NCBI GenBank assembly: GCA_963989245.1
Contig: OZ022348.1
Coordinates: 36,775,745-36,839,744, forward strand
Origin: Nansenia antarctica
Lineage: Eukaryota; Chordata; Actinopteri; Argentiniformes; Microstomatidae
Direction of reading: 5' to 3'
Length of the DNA: 64,000 nucleotides
Under the pieces are notes generated by a model. It did no database searches. It was given only the letters and a program-made list of their open reading frames with translations, and was not told where the DNA came from. This document shows, in pieces, positions 14,361 through 28,509 of the stretch (the first letter of the stretch is position 1; each line of letters opens with the position of its first letter). A program made the position numbers and the translations under genes.

Positions 14361-17300
14361 CACCCCAGAACATTCTATCTGTCTAGTCTAGACTCCCTCT
14401 CACACCAGAACATTCTATCTGTCTAGTCTAGACTCCCTCTCACACCAGAACATTCTATCTGTCTAGTCTAGACTCCCTCTCACACACAGAACATTCTATC
14501 TGTCTAGTCTAGACTCCCTCTCACACACAGAACATTCTATCTGTCTAGTCTAGACTCCCTCTCACAGAGACATAATGTGATGTCATAGACCAGAACATTC
14601 TATCTATCTGTCTAGTCTAGACTCCCTCTCACACAGACATGCTGTGATGTCATAGACCAGAACATTCTATCTGTCTAGTCTAGACTCCCTCTCACCCCAG
14701 AACATTCTATCTGTCTAGTCTAGACTCCCTCTCACACCAGAACATTCTATCTGTCTAGTCTAGACTCCCTCTCACACCAGAACATTCTATCTGTCTAGTC
14801 TAGACTCCCTCTCACACACAGAACATTCTATCTGTCTAGTCTAGACTCCCTCTCACACACAGAACATTCTATCCGTCTAGTCTAGACTCCCTCTCACACA
14901 CAGAACATTCTATCTGTCTAGTCTAGACTCCCTCTCACACAGACGTGCTGTGATGTCATAGACCAGAACATTCTATCTGTCTAGTCTAGACTCCCTCTCA
15001 CACAGACATGCTGTGATGTCATAGACCAGAACATTATATATGTCTAGTCTAGACTCCCTCTCACACAGACATGCTGTGTTGTCATAGACCAGAACATTCT
15101 ATCTGTCTAGTCTAGACTCCCTCTCACACATACATGCTGTGATGTCATAGACCAGAACATTATATCTGTCTAGTCTAGACTCACTCTCACACAGACATGC
15201 TGTGATGTCATAGACCAGAACATTCTATCTGTCTAGTCTAGACTCCCTCTCACCCCAGAACATTCTATCTGTCTAGTCTAGACTCCCTCTCACACCAGAA
15301 CATTCTATCTGTCTAGTCTAGACTCCCTCTCACACAAGAACATTCTATCTGTCTAGTCTAGACTCCCTCTCACACCAGAACATTCTATCTGTCTAGTCTA
15401 GACTCCCTCTTACACACAGAACATTCTATCTGTCTAGTCTAGACTCCCTCTCACACACAGAACATTCTATCTGTCTAGTCTAGACTCCCTCTCACACAGA
15501 CATGCTGTGATGTCATAGACCAGAACATTCTATTTGTCTAGTCTAGACTCCCTCTCACACAGACATGCTGTGATGTCATAGACCAGAACATTCTATCTAT
15601 CTAGTCTAGACTCCCTCTCACACAGACATGCTGTGATGTCATAGACCAGAACATTCTATCTGTCTAGTCTAGACTCCCTCTCACACCAGAACATTATATC
15701 TGTCTAGTCTAGACTCCCTCTCACACCAGAACAATCTATCTGTCTAGTCTAGACTCCCTCTCACTCCAGAACATTCTATCTGTCTAGTCTAGACTCCCTC
15801 TCACACACAGAACATTCTATCTGTCTAGTCTAGACTCCCTCTCACACACACAGAACATTCTATCTGTCTAGTCTAGACTCCCTCTCACACAGACATAATG
15901 TGATGTCATAGACCAGAACATTCTATCTGTCTAGTCTAGACTCCCTCTCACACAGACATGCTGTGATGTCATAGACCAGAACATTCTATATGTCTAGTCT
16001 AGACTCCCTCTCACACAGACATGCTGTGATGTCATAGACCAGAACATTCTATCTGTCTAGTCTAGACTCCCTCTCACACATACATGCTGTGATGTCATAG
16101 ACCAGAACATTATATCTGTCTAGTCTAGACTCACTCTCACACAGACATGCTGTGATGTCATAGACCAGAACATTCTATCTGTCTAGTCTAGACTCCCTCT
16201 CACACCAGAACATTCTATCTGTCTAGTCTAGACTCCCTCTCACACCAGAACATTCTATCTGTCTAGTCTAGACTCCCTCTCACACACAGAACATTCTATC
16301 TGTCTAGTCTAGACTCCCTCTCACACACAGAACATTCTATCTGTCTAGTCTAGACTCCCTCTCACACACAGAACATTCTATCTGTCTAGTCTAGACTCCC
16401 TCTCACACACATAACATTATATCTGTCTAGTCTAGACTCCCTCTCACACAGACATGCTGTGATGTCATAGACCAGAACATTCTATCTGTCTAGTCTAGAC
16501 TCCCTCTCACACAGACATGCTGTGATGTCATAGACCAGAACATTCTATCTGTCTAGTCTAGACTCCCTCTCACACAGACATGCTGTGATGTCATAGACCA
16601 GAACATTCTATCTGTCTAGTCTAGACTCCCTCTCACACAGACATGCTGTGATGTCATAGACCAGAACATTCTATCTGTCTAGTCTAGACTCCCTCTCACA
16701 CAGACATGCTGTGATGTCATAGACCAGAACATTCTATCTGTCTAGTCTAGACTTCCTCTCACACAGACATGCTGTGATGTCATAGACCAGAACATTCTAT
16801 CTGTCTAGTCTAGACTCCCTCTCACACCAGAACATTCTATCTGTCTAGTCTAGACTCCCTTTCACACCAGAACATTCTATCTGTCTAGTCTAGACTCCCT
16901 CTCACACACAGAACATTCTATCTGTCTAGTCTAGACTCCCTCTCACACACAGAACATTCTATCTGTCTAGTCTAGACTCCCTCTCACACACAGAACATTC
17001 TATCTGTCTAGTCTAGACTCCCTCTCACACACAGAACATTATATCTGTCTAGTCTAGACTCCCTCTCACACAGACATGCTGTGATGTCATAGACCAGAAC
17101 ATTCTATCTGTCTAGTCTAGACTCCCTCTCACACCAGAACATTCTATCTGTCTAGTCTAGACTCCCTTTCACACCAGAACATTCTATCTGTCTAGTCTAG
17201 ACTCCCTCTCACACACAGAACATTCTATCTGTCTAGTCTAGACTCCCTCTCACACACAGAACATTCTATCTGTCTAGTCTAGACTCCCTCTCACACACAG

Positions 17301-19250
17301 AACATTATATCTGTCTAGTCTAGACTCCCTCTCACACCAGAACAATCTATCTGTCTAGTCTAGACTCCCTCTCACTCCAGAACATTCTATCTGTCTAGTC
17401 TAGACTCCCTCTCACACACAGAACATTCTATCTGTCTAGTCTAGACTCCCTCTCACACACACAGAACATTCTATCTGTCTAGTCTAGACTCCCTCTCACA
17501 CAGACATAATGTGATGTCATAGACCAGAACATTCTATCTGTCTAGTCTAGACTCCCTCTCACACAGACATGCTGTGATGTCATAGACCAGAACATTCTAT
17601 CTGTCTAGTCTAGACTCCCTCTCACCCCAGAACATTCTATCTGTCTAGTCTAGACTCCCTCTCACACCAGAACATTCTATCTGTCTAGTCTAGACTCCCT
17701 CTCTCACCAGAACATTCTATCTGTCTAGTCTAGACTCCCTCTCACACACAGAACATTCTATCTGTCTAGTCTAGACTCCCTCTCACACACAGAACATTCT
17801 ATCTGTCTAGTCTAGACTCCCTCTCACAGAGACATAATGTGATGTCATAGACCAGAACATTCTATCTATCTGTCTAGTCTAGACTCCCTCTCACACAGAC
17901 ATGCTGTGATGTCATAGACCAGAACATTCTATCTGTCTAGTCTAGACTCCCTCTCACCCCAGAACATTCTATCTGTCTAGTCTAGACTCCCTCTCACACC
18001 AGAACATTCTATCTGTCTAGTCTAGACTCCCTCTCACACCAGAACATTCTATCTGTCTAGTCTAGACTCCCTCTCACACACAGAACATTCTATCTGTCTA
18101 GTCTAGACTCCCTCTCACACACAGAACATTCTATCCGTCTAGTCTAGACTCCCTCTCACACACAGAACATTCTATCTGTCTAGTCTAGACTCCCTCTCAC
18201 ACAGACGTGCTGTGATGTCATAGACCAGAACATTCTATCTGTCTAGTCTAGACTCCCTCTCACACAGACATGCTGTGATGTCATAGACCAGAACATTATA
18301 TATGTCTAGTCTAGACTCCCTCTCACACAGACATGCTGTGTTGTCATAGACCAGAACATTCTATCTGTCTAGTCTAGACTCCCTCTCACACATACATGCT
18401 GTGATGTCATACACCAGAACATTATATCTGTCTAGTCTAGACTCACTCTCACACAGACATGCTGTGATGTCATAGACCAGAACATTCTATCTGTCTAGTC
18501 TAGACTCCCTCTCACCCCAGAACATTCTATCTGTCTAGTCTAGACTCCCTCTCACACCAGAACATTCTATCTGTCTAGTCTAGACTCCCTCTCACACAAG
18601 AACATTCTATCTGTCTAGTCTAGACTCCCTCTCACACCAGAACATTCTATCTGTCTAGTCTAGACTCCCTCTTACACACAGAACATTCTATCTGTCTAGT
18701 CTAGACTCCCTCTCACACACAGAACATTCTATCTGTCTAGTCTAGACTCCCTCTCACACAGACATGCTGTGATGTCATAGACCAGAACATTCTATTTGTC
18801 TAGTCTAGACTCCCTCTCACACAGACATGCTGTGATGTCATAGACCAGAACATTCTATCTATCTAGTCTAGACTCCCTCTCACACAGACATGCTGTGATG
18901 TCATAGACCAGAACATTCTATCTGTCTAGTCTAGACTCCCTCTCACACCAGAACATTATATCTGTCTAGTCTAGACTCCCTCTCACACCAGAACAATCTA
19001 TCTGTCTAGTCTAGACTCCCTCTCACTCCAGAACATTCTATCTGTCTAGTCTAGACTCCCTCTCACACACAGAACATTCTATCTGTCTAGTCTAGACTCC
19101 CTCTCACACACACAGAACATTCTATCTGTCTAGTCTAGACTCCCTCTCACACAGACATAATGTGATGTCATAGACCAGAACATTCTATCTGTCTAGTCTA
19201 GACTCCCTCTCACACAGACATGCTGTGATGTCATAGACCAGAACATTCTA
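14035..19250. repeat. Tandem duplication of a 3,262-bp satellite block
   Basis: Positions from about 14035 recur from about 17297 at an offset of 3,262. Rare variants confirm this: CACCCCAGAA at 14361 and 17623, CTCACAGAGA at 14561 and 17823, TATCTATCTAG at 15594 and 18856. The second copy diverges near 19250. A further partial copy of 15.9-17.3 kb follows from about 19.6 kb at an offset of 3,697, growing by one 63-bp monomer later on. Confidence 0.75.
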
Positions 19251-22200
19251 TCTGTCTAGTCTAGACTCCCTCTCACCCCAGAACATTCTATCTGTCTAGT
19301 CTAGACTCCCTCTCACACCAGAACATTCTATCTGTCTAGTCTAGACTCCCTCTCACACCAGAACATTATATCTGTCTAGTCTAGACTCCCTCTCACACAC
19401 AGAACATTCTATCTGTCTAGTCTAGACTCCCTCTCACACACAGAACATTCTATCTGTCTAGTCTAGACTCCCTCTCACAGAGACATAATGTGATGTCATA
19501 GACCAGAACATTCTATCTATCTGTCTAGTCTAGACTCCCTCTCACACAGACATGCTGTGATGTCATAGACCAGAACATTCTATCTGTCTAGTCTAGACTC
19601 CCTCTCACCCCAGAACATTCTATCTGTCTAGTCTAGACTCCCTCTCACACAGACATGCTGTGATGTCATAGACCAGAACATTCTATATGTCTAGTCTAGA
19701 CTCCCTCTCACACAGACATGCTGTGATGTCATAGACCAGAACATTCTATCTGTCTAGTCTAGACTCCCTCTCACACATACATGCTGTGATGTCATAGACC
19801 AGAACATTATATCTGTCTAGTCTAGACTCACTCTCACACAGACATGCTGTGATGTCATAGACCAGAACATTCTATCTGTCTAGTCTAGACTCCCTCTCAC
19901 ACCAGAACATTCTATCTGTCTAGTCTAGACTCCCTCTCACACCAGAACATTCTATCTGTCTAGTCTAGACTCCCTCTCACACACAGAACATTCTATCTGT
20001 CTAGTCTAGACTCCCTCTCACACACAGAACATTATATCTGTCTAGTCTAGACTCCCTCTCACACACAGAACATTCTATCTGTCTAGTCTAGACTCCCTCT
20101 CACACACATAACATTATATCTGTCTAGTCTAGACTCCCTCTCACACAGACATGCTGTGATGTCATAGACCAGAACATGCTATCTGTCTAGTCTAGACTCC
20201 CTCTCACACAGACATGCTGTGATGTCATAGACCAGAACATTCTATCTGTCTAGTCTAGACTCCCTCTCACACAGACATGCTGTGATGTCATAGACCAGAA
20301 CATTCTATCTGTCTAGTCTAGACTCCCTCTCACACAGACATGCTGTGATGTCATAGACCAGAACATTCTATCTGTCTAGTCTAGACTCCCTCTCACACAG
20401 ACATGCTGTGATGTCATAGACCAGAACATTCTATCTGTCTAGTCTAGACTCCCTCTCACACAGACATGCTGTGATGTCATAGACCAGAACATTCTATCTG
20501 TCTAGTCTAGACTTCCTCTCACACAGACATGCTGTGATGTCATAGACCAGAACATTCTATCTGTCTAGTCTAGACTCCCTCTCACACCAGAACATTCTAT
20601 CTGTCTAGTCTAGACTCCCTTTCACACCAGAACATTCTATCTGTCTAGTCTAGACTCCCTCTCACACACAGAACATTCTATCTGTCTAGTCTAGACTCCC
20701 TCTCACACACAGAACATTCTATCTGTCTAGTCTAGACTCCCTCTCACACACAGAACATTCTATCTGTCTAGTCTAGACTCCCTCTCACACACAGAACATT
20801 ATATCTGTCTAGTCTAGACTCCCTCTCACACAGACATGCTGTGATGTCATAGACCAGAACATTATATCTGTCTAGTCTAGACTCCCTCCCACACAGACAT
20901 GCTGTGATGTCATAGACCAGAACATTCTATCTGTCTAGTCTAGACTCCCTCTCACACAGACATGCTGTGATGTCATAGACCAGAACATTCTATCTGTCTA
21001 GTCTAGACTCCCTCTCACACAGACATGCTGTGATGTCATAGACCACAACATTATATCTGTCTAGTCTAGACTCCCTCTCACACAGACATGCTGTGATGTC
21101 ATAGACCAGAACATTCTATCTGTCTAGTCTAGACTCCCTCTCACACAGACATCCTGTGATGTCATAGACCAGAACATTCTATCTGTCTAGTCTAGACTCC
21201 CTCTCACACCAGAACATTCTATCTGTCTAGTCTAGACTCCCTCTCACACACAGAACATTCTATCTGTCTAGTCTAGACTCCCTCTCACACACAGAACATT
21301 CTATCTGTCTAGTCTAGACTCCCTCTCACACACAGAACATTCTATCTGTCTAGTCTAGACTCCCTCTCACACACAGAACATTCTATCTGTCTAGTCTAGA
21401 CTCCCTCTCACACACAGAACATTCTATCTGTCTAGTCTAGACTCCCTCTCACACACAGAACATTCTATCTGTCTAGTCTAGACTCCCTCTCACACACAGA
21501 ACATTCTATCTGTCTAGTCTAGACTCCCTCTCACACAGACATGCTGTGATGTCATAGACCAGAACATTCTATCTGTCTAGTCTAGACTCCCTCCCACACA
21601 GACATGCTGTGATGTCATAGACCAGAACATTCTATCTGTCTAGTCTAGACTCCCTCTCACACAGACATGCTGTGATGTCATAGACCAGAACATTCTATCT
21701 GTCTTGTCTAGACTCCCTCTCACACAGACATGATGTGATGTCATAGACCAGAACATTATATCTGTCTAGTCTAGACTCCCTCTCACACAGACATGCTGTG
21801 ATGTCATAGACCAGAACATTCTATCTGTCTAGTCTAGACTCCCTCTCACACCAGAACATTCTATCTGTCTAGTCTAGACTCCCTCTCACACCAGAACATT
21901 CTATCTGTCTAGTCTAGACTCCCTCTCACACACAGAACATTCTATCTGTCTAGTCTAGACTCCCTCTCACACATAGAACATTCTATCTGTCTAGTCTAGA
22001 CTCCCTCTCACACAGACATGCTGTGATGTCATAGACCAGAACATTCTATCTGTCTAGTCTAGACTCCCTCTCACACCAGAACATTCTATCTGTCTAGTCT
22101 AGACCCCCTCTCACACCAGAACATTCTATCTGTCTAGTCTAGACTCCCTCTCACACACAGAACATTCTATCTGTCTAGTCTAGACTCCCTCTCACACACA

Positions 22201-23313
22201 GAACATTCTATCTGTCTAGTCTAGACTCCCTCTCACACAGACATGCTGTGATGTCATAGACCAGAACATTCTATCTGTCTAGTCTAGACTCCCTCTCACA
22301 CAGACATGCTGTGATGTCATAGACCAGAACATTCTATCTGTCTAGTCTAGACTCCCTCTCACACAGACATGCTGTGATGTCATATACCAGAACATTCTAT
22401 CTGTCTAGTCTAGACTCCCTCTCACACAGACATGCTGTGATGTCATAGACCAGAACATTCTATCTGTCTAGTCTAGACTCCCTCTCACACAGACATGCTG
22501 TGATGTCATAGACCAGAACATTCTATCTGTCTAGTCTAGACTCCCTCTCACACAGACATGCTGTGATGTCATAGACCAGAACATTCTATCTGTCTAGTCT
22601 AGACTCCCTCTCACACAGACATGCTGTGATGTCATAGACCAGAACATTCTATCTGTCTAGTCTAGACTCCCTCTCACACCAGAACATTCTATCTGTCTAG
22701 TCTAGACTCCCTCTCACACCAGAACATTCTATCTGTCTAGTCTAGACTCCCTCTCACACCAGAACATTATATCTGTCTAGTCTAGACCCCCTCTCACACC
22801 AGAACATTCTATCTGTCTAGTCTAGACTCCCTCTCACACCAGAACATTCTATCTGTCTAGTCTAGACTCCCTCTCACACACAGAACATTCTATCTGTCTA
22901 GTCTAGACTCCCTCTCACACACAGAACATTCTATCTGTCTAGTCTAGACTCCCTCTCACACAGACATGCTGTGATGTCATAGACCAGAACATTCTATCTG
23001 TCTAGTCTAGACTCCCTCTCACACAGACATGCTGTGATGTCATAGACCAGAACATTCTATCTGTCTAGTCTAGACTCCCTCTCACACAGACATGCTGTGA
23101 TGTCATAGACCAGAACATTCTATCTGTCTAGTCTAGACTCCCTCTCACACAGACATGCTGTGATGTCATAGACCAGAACATTCTATCTGTCTAGTCTAGA
23201 CTCCCTCTCACACAGACATAATGTGATGTCATAGACCAGAACATTCTATCTGTCTAGTCTAGACTCCCTCTCACACAGACATGCTGTGATGTCATAGACC
23301 AGAACATTCTATC

Positions 23314-25076
23314 TGTCTAGTCTAGACTCCCTCTCACACAGACATGCTGTGAAGTCTTAGACCAGAACATTCTATCTGTCTAGTCTAGACTCCCTCTCAC
23401 ACTGACATGCTGTGATGTCATAGACCAGAACATTCTATCTGTCTAGTCTAGACTCCCTCTCACAAAGACATGCTGTGATGTCATAGACCAGAACATTCTA
23501 TCTGTCTAGTCTAGACTCCCTCTCACACAGACATGCTGTGATGTCATAGACCAGAACATTCTATCTGTCTAGTCTAGACTCCCTCTCACACCAGAACATT
23601 CTATCTGTCTAGTCTAGACTCCCTCTCACACCAGAACATTCTATCTGTCTAGTCTAGACTCCCTCTCACACCAGAACATTCTATCTGTCTAGTCTAGACT
23701 CCCTCTCACACACAGAACATTCTATCTGTCTAGTCTAGACTCCCTCTCACACACAGAACATTCTATCTGTCTAGTCTAGACTCCCTCTCACACACAGAAC
23801 ATTCTATCTGTCTAGTCTAGACTCCCTCTCACACACAGAACATTCTATCTGTCTAGTCTAGAATCCCTCTCACACAGACATGCTGTGATGTCATAGACCA
23901 GAACATTCTTTCTGTCTAGTCTAGACTCCCTCTCACACAGACATGCTGTGATGTCATAGACCAGAACATTCTATCTGTCTAGTCTAGACTCCCTCTCACA
24001 CAGACATGCTGTGATGTCATAGACCAGAACATTCTATCTGTCTAGTCTAGACTCCCTCTCACACCAGAACATTATATCTGTCTAGTCTAGACTCCCTCTC
24101 ACACCAGAACATTCTATCTGTCTAGTCTAGACTCCCTCTCACACACAGAACATTCTATCTGTCCAGTCTAGACTCCCTCTCACACACAGAACATTCTATC
24201 TGTCTAGTCTAGACTCCCTCTCACACACAGAACATTCTATCTGTCTAGTCTAGACTCCCTCTCACACACAGAACATTCTATCTGTCTAGTCTAGACTCCC
24301 TCTCACACAGACATGCTGTGATGTCATAGACCAGAACATTCTATCTGTCTAGTCTAGACTCCCTCTCACACAGACATGCTGTGATGTCATAGACCAGAAC
24401 ATTCTATCTGTCTAGTCTAGACTCCCTCTCACACAGACATGCTGTGATGTCATAGACCAGAACATTCTATCTGTCTAGTCTAGACTCCCTCTCACACAGA
24501 CATGCTGTGATGTCATAGACCAGAACATTCAATCTGTCTAGTCTAGACTCCCTCTCACACAGACATGCTGTGATGTCATAGACCAGAACATTCTATCTGT
24601 CTAGTCTAGACTCCCTCTCACACACAGAACATTCTATCTGTCTAGTCTAGACTCCCTCTCACACACAGAACATTCTATCTGTCTAGTCTAGACTCCCTCT
24701 CACACACAGAACATTCTATCTGTCTAGTCTAGACTCCCTCTCACACACAGAACATTCTATCTGTCTAGTCTAGACTCCCTCTCACACAGACATGCTGTGA
24801 TGTCATAGACCAGAACATTCTATCTGTCTAGTCTAGACTCCCTCTCACACAGACATGCTGTGATGTCATAGACCAGAACATTCTATCTGTCTAGTCTAGA
24901 CTCCCTCTCACACAGACATGCTGTGATGTCATAGACCAGAACATTCTATCTGTCTAGTCTAGACTCCCTCTCACACAGACATGCTGTGATGTCATAGACC
25001 AGAACATTCTATCTGTCTAGTCTAGACTCCCTCTCACACAGACATGCTGTGATGTCATAGACCAGAACATTCTATC
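23314..25076. repeat. Complete higher-order repeat unit, 1,763 bp
   Basis: Between two GTCTTAG-marked long monomers the array runs through 34 monomers. Writing L for 63 bp, S for 40 bp and s for 41 bp, the order is 4 L, 3 S, 4 s, 3 L, 2 S, 4 s, 5 L, 4 s, 5 L. The markers are GTCTTAG in the first L, CACAAAG in the third, ATTATATC in the fourth S, CTGTCCAG in the s block after it, and ATTCAATC in the fourth L of the next L block. The lengths sum to 1,763 bp, which matches the measured marker spacing (23354 to 25117). Shortened or rearranged versions of this order recur elsewhere in the window. Confidence 0.8.
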
Positions 25077-27907
25077 TGTCTAGTCTAGACTCCCTCTCAC
25101 ACAGACATGCTGTGATGTCTTAGACCAGAACATTCTATCTGTCTAGTCTAGACTCCCTCTCACACAGACATGCTGTGATGTCATAGACCAGAACATTCTA
25201 TCTGTCTGGTCTAGACTCCCTCTCACAAAGACATGCTGTGATGTCATAGACCAGAACATTCTATCTGTCTAGTCTAGACTCCCTCTCACACAGACATGCT
25301 GTGATGTCATAGACCAGAACATTCTATCTGTCTAGTCTAGACTCCCTCTCACACAGACATGCTGTGATGTCATAGACCAGAACATTCTATCTGTCTAGTC
25401 TAGACTCCCTCTCACACAGACATAATGTGATGTCATAGACCAGAACATTCTATCTGTCTAGTCTAGACTCCCTCTCACACAGACATGCTGTGATGTCATA
25501 GACCAGAACATTCTATCTGTCTAGTCTAGACTCCCTCTCACACAGACATGCTGTGATGTCTTAGACCAGAACATTCTATCTGTCTAGTCTAGACTCCCTC
25601 TCACACAGACATGCTGTGATGTCATAGACCAGAACATTCTATCTGTCTAGTCTAGACTCCCTCTCACAAAGACATGCTGTGATGTCATAGACCAGAACAT
25701 TCTATCTGTCTAGTCTAGACTCCCTCTCACACAGACATGCTGTGATGTCATAGACCAGAACATTCTATCTGTCTAGTCTAGACTCCCTCTCACACCAGAA
25801 CATTCTATCTGTCTAGTCTAGACTCCCTCTCACACCAGAACATTCTATCTGTCTAGTCTAGACTCCCTCTCACACCAGAACATTCTATCTGTCTAGTCTA
25901 GACTCCCTCTCACACACAGAACATTCTATCTGTCTAGTCTAGACTCCCTCTCACACACAGAACATTCTATCTGTCTAGTCTAGACTCCCTCTCACACACA
26001 GAACATTCTATCTGTCTAGTCTAGACTCCCTCTCACACAGACATGCTGTGATGTCATAGACCAGAACATTCTATCTGTCTAGTCTAGACTCCCTCTCACA
26101 CAGACATGCTGTGATGTCATAGACCAGAACATTCTATCTGTCTAGTCTAGACTCCCTCTCACACAGACATGCTGTGATGTCATAGACCAGAACATTCTAT
26201 CTGTCTAGTCTAGACTCCCTCTCACACCAGAACATTATATCTGTCTAGTCTAGACTCCCTCTCACACCAGAACATTCTATCTGTCTAGTCTAGACTCCCT
26301 CTCACACACAGAACATTCTATCTGTCCAGTCTAGACTCCCTCTCACACACAGAACATTCTATCTGTCTAGTCTAGACTCCCTCTCACACACAGAACATTC
26401 TATCTGTCTAGTCTAGACTCCCTCTCACACACAGAACATTCTATCTGTCTAGTCTAGACTCCCTCTCACACAGACATGCTGTGATGTCATAGACCAGAAC
26501 ATTCTATCTGTCTAGTCTAGACTCCCTCTCACACAGACATGCTGTGATGTCATAGACCAGAACATTCTATCTGTCTAGTCTAGACTCCCTCTCACACACA
26601 GAACATTCTATCTGTCTAGTCTAGACTCCCTCTCACACACAGAACATTCTATCTGTCTAGTCTAGACTCCCTCTCACACACAGAACATTCTATCTGTCTA
26701 GTCTAGACTCCCTCTCACACAGACATGCTGTGATGTCATAGACCAGAACATTCTATCTGTCTAGTCTAGACTCCCTCTCACACAGACATGCTGTGATGTC
26801 ATAGACCAGAACATTCTATCTGTCTAGTCTAGACTCCCTCTCACACAGACATGCTGTGATGTCATAGACCAGAACATTCTATCTGTCTAGTCTAGACTCC
26901 CTCTCACACAGACATGCTGTGATGTCATAGACCAGAACATTCTATCTGTCTAGTCTAGACTCCCTCTCACACAGACATGCTGTGATGTCATGGACCAGAA
27001 CATTCTATCTGTCTAGTCTAGACTCCCTCTCACACAGACATGCTGTGATGTCTTAGACCAGAACATTCTATCTGTCTAGTCTAGACTCCCTCTCACACAG
27101 ACATGCTGTGATGTCATAGACCAGAACATTCTATCTGTCTAGTCTAGACTCCCTCTCACAAATACATGCTGTAATGTCATAGACCAGAACATTCTATCTG
27201 TCTAGTCTAGACTCCCTCTCACACAGACATGCTGTGATGTCATAGACCAGAACATTCTATCTGTCTAGTCTAGACTCCCTCTCACACCAGAACATTCTAT
27301 CTGTCTAGTCTAGACTCCCTCTCACACCAGAACATTCTATCTGTCTAGTCTAGACTCCCTCTCACACCAGAACATTCTATCTGTCTAGTCTAGACTCCCT
27401 CTCACACACAGAACATTCTATCTGTCTAGTCTAGACTCCCTCTCACACACAGAACATTCTATCTGTCTAGTCTAGACTCCCTCTCACACACAGAACATTC
27501 TATCTGTCTAGTCTAGACTCCCTCTCACACACAGAACATTCTATCTGTCTAGTCTAGACTCCTTCTCACACAGACATGCTGTGATGTCATAGACCAGAAC
27601 ATTCTATCTGTCTAGTCTAGACTCCCTCTCACACAGACATGCTGTGATGTCATAGACCAGAACATTCTATCTGTCTAGTCTAGACTCCCTCTCACACAGA
27701 CATGCTGTGATGTCATAGACCAGAACATTCTATCTGTCTAGTCTAGACTCCCTCTCACACCAGAACATTATATCTGTCTAGTCTAGACTCCCTCTCACAC
27801 CAGAACATTCTATCTGTCTAGTCTAGACTCCCTCTCACACACAGAACATTCTATCTGTCCAGTCTAGACTCCCTCTCACACACAGAACATTCTATCTGTC
27901 TAGTCTA

Positions 27908-27913
27908 GACTCC
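27908..27913. repeat. Target-site duplication, left, copy 1
   Basis: GACTCC directly before the TG end of the element, matching GACTCC at 33412-33417. The uninterrupted monomer reads TCTAGACTCCCTCTC, so the insertion site is the GACTCC next to the TCTAGA palindrome. A 5-bp GACTC duplication with one extra untrimmed base is an alternative reading, because the base next to the TGTTATG end is C both here and at the inner edge of the right LTR (32846). Confidence 0.85.
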
Positions 27914-28478
27914 TGTTATGTTTCTCAATAGGTTCTGTTATGTTTCGCAATAGGTTCTGGGTGTACACAATAATGTCGGATCCAGGTGCGGTGTAAGTAA
28001 AGAATGAGACGGAGATGTAATAAAATAAAGATTCTCTTTACTGAGACGTATGATTCATAGGTACAAACATAAACTCTTAGCCGGACAACAAAAAGGGGAG
28101 CAGTAGGGCTCAGCACGTAGGTAATAATAACTCAGGCACTGCGGTCAATAATAAAGTGCACGAAAACTAAAGATTGAGCAAAGGGCTCCAAAGGCGGTAC
28201 AAGGTTGCAAACCAGCAAACAAAGTCAAAGTTCAAATTACGTTCCGGGTAACGGATACGTGAAGTGGTAATACATACACAGGGTTCTGAAGCATTCCATA
28301 CGGTGTAACACAAGTGATCGACTGACAAGGGAACGAGGAAATGGGACACACCTAAATACACTGACAAACACTCACAGGTGACAACAATCATTCGATAATT
28401 AGTCCAGGGCTGGAGCATTGTCGCTCTTCGACCAGTAGGGGCGATGGGGAGTCATCTTCGCTGACCCCCCTTGTAACA
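27914..28478 (-). repeat. 3' LTR of element copy 1
   Basis: 565 bp, identical to the 5' LTR except at 28162. It directly follows the polypurine tract (28482-28490). It should supply the RNA 3' end. I see no AATAAA on the element strand. An AGTAAA at 28042-28037 is only a weak polyadenylation candidate. Confidence 0.95.
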
Positions 28479-28481
28479 GTG

Positions 28482-28490
28482 CCCCCCCCT
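28482..28490 (-). other. Polypurine tract, copy 1
   Basis: On the element strand, A followed by eight G lies just upstream of the 3' LTR, separated from TGTTAC by CAC. This is the expected place for plus-strand DNA priming by RNase H cleavage. The three-base gap to the LTR is slightly unusual but similar layouts occur in gypsy elements. Confidence 0.7.
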
Positions 28491-28509
28491 GACGAACGGC
28501 ACCAGAAGT

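Larger units (their letters stand above)
1..27913. repeat. Satellite array, left block (63/40/41-bp monomers)
   Basis: Uninterrupted head-to-tail satellite from the window edge to the first retrotransposon. The 63-bp unit (positions 1-63 are an example) opens with TGTCTAGTCTAGACTCCCTC, continues with TCACACAGACATGCTGTG and ATGTCATAGACCAG, and ends AACATTCTATC. A 40-bp form (first near 379) reads TCACACCAGAAC and a 41-bp form (first near 498) reads TCACACACAGAAC. Both lack the ATGCTGTGATGTCATAG block. Monomers carry diagnostic single-base variants (GTCTTAG, CACAAAG, ATTATATC, CTGTCCAG, ATTCAATC) that recur in a fixed order, which shows higher-order structure. TAG triplets on both strands leave no open reading frame. 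The stretch from about 13.6 to 23.3 kb is the most variable, with CATAATGTG, ACAATCT, CACTCC and CACCCC variants. I do not recognise the satellite family. The last six bases (27908-27913) are the left target-site duplication. Confidence 0.97.

Noticed and set aside
1..27913. CRISPR-like alternation of repeats and spacers
   Set aside because: The pieces between conserved parts are themselves near-identical, monomers are head-to-tail without unique spacers, no cas genes occur and the context is eukaryotic. It is satellite DNA.
27950..28050. Plus-strand AATAAA runs in the LTR as polyadenylation signals
   Set aside because: They lie on the strand opposite to the element's transcription. On the element strand only a weak AGTAAA is present.
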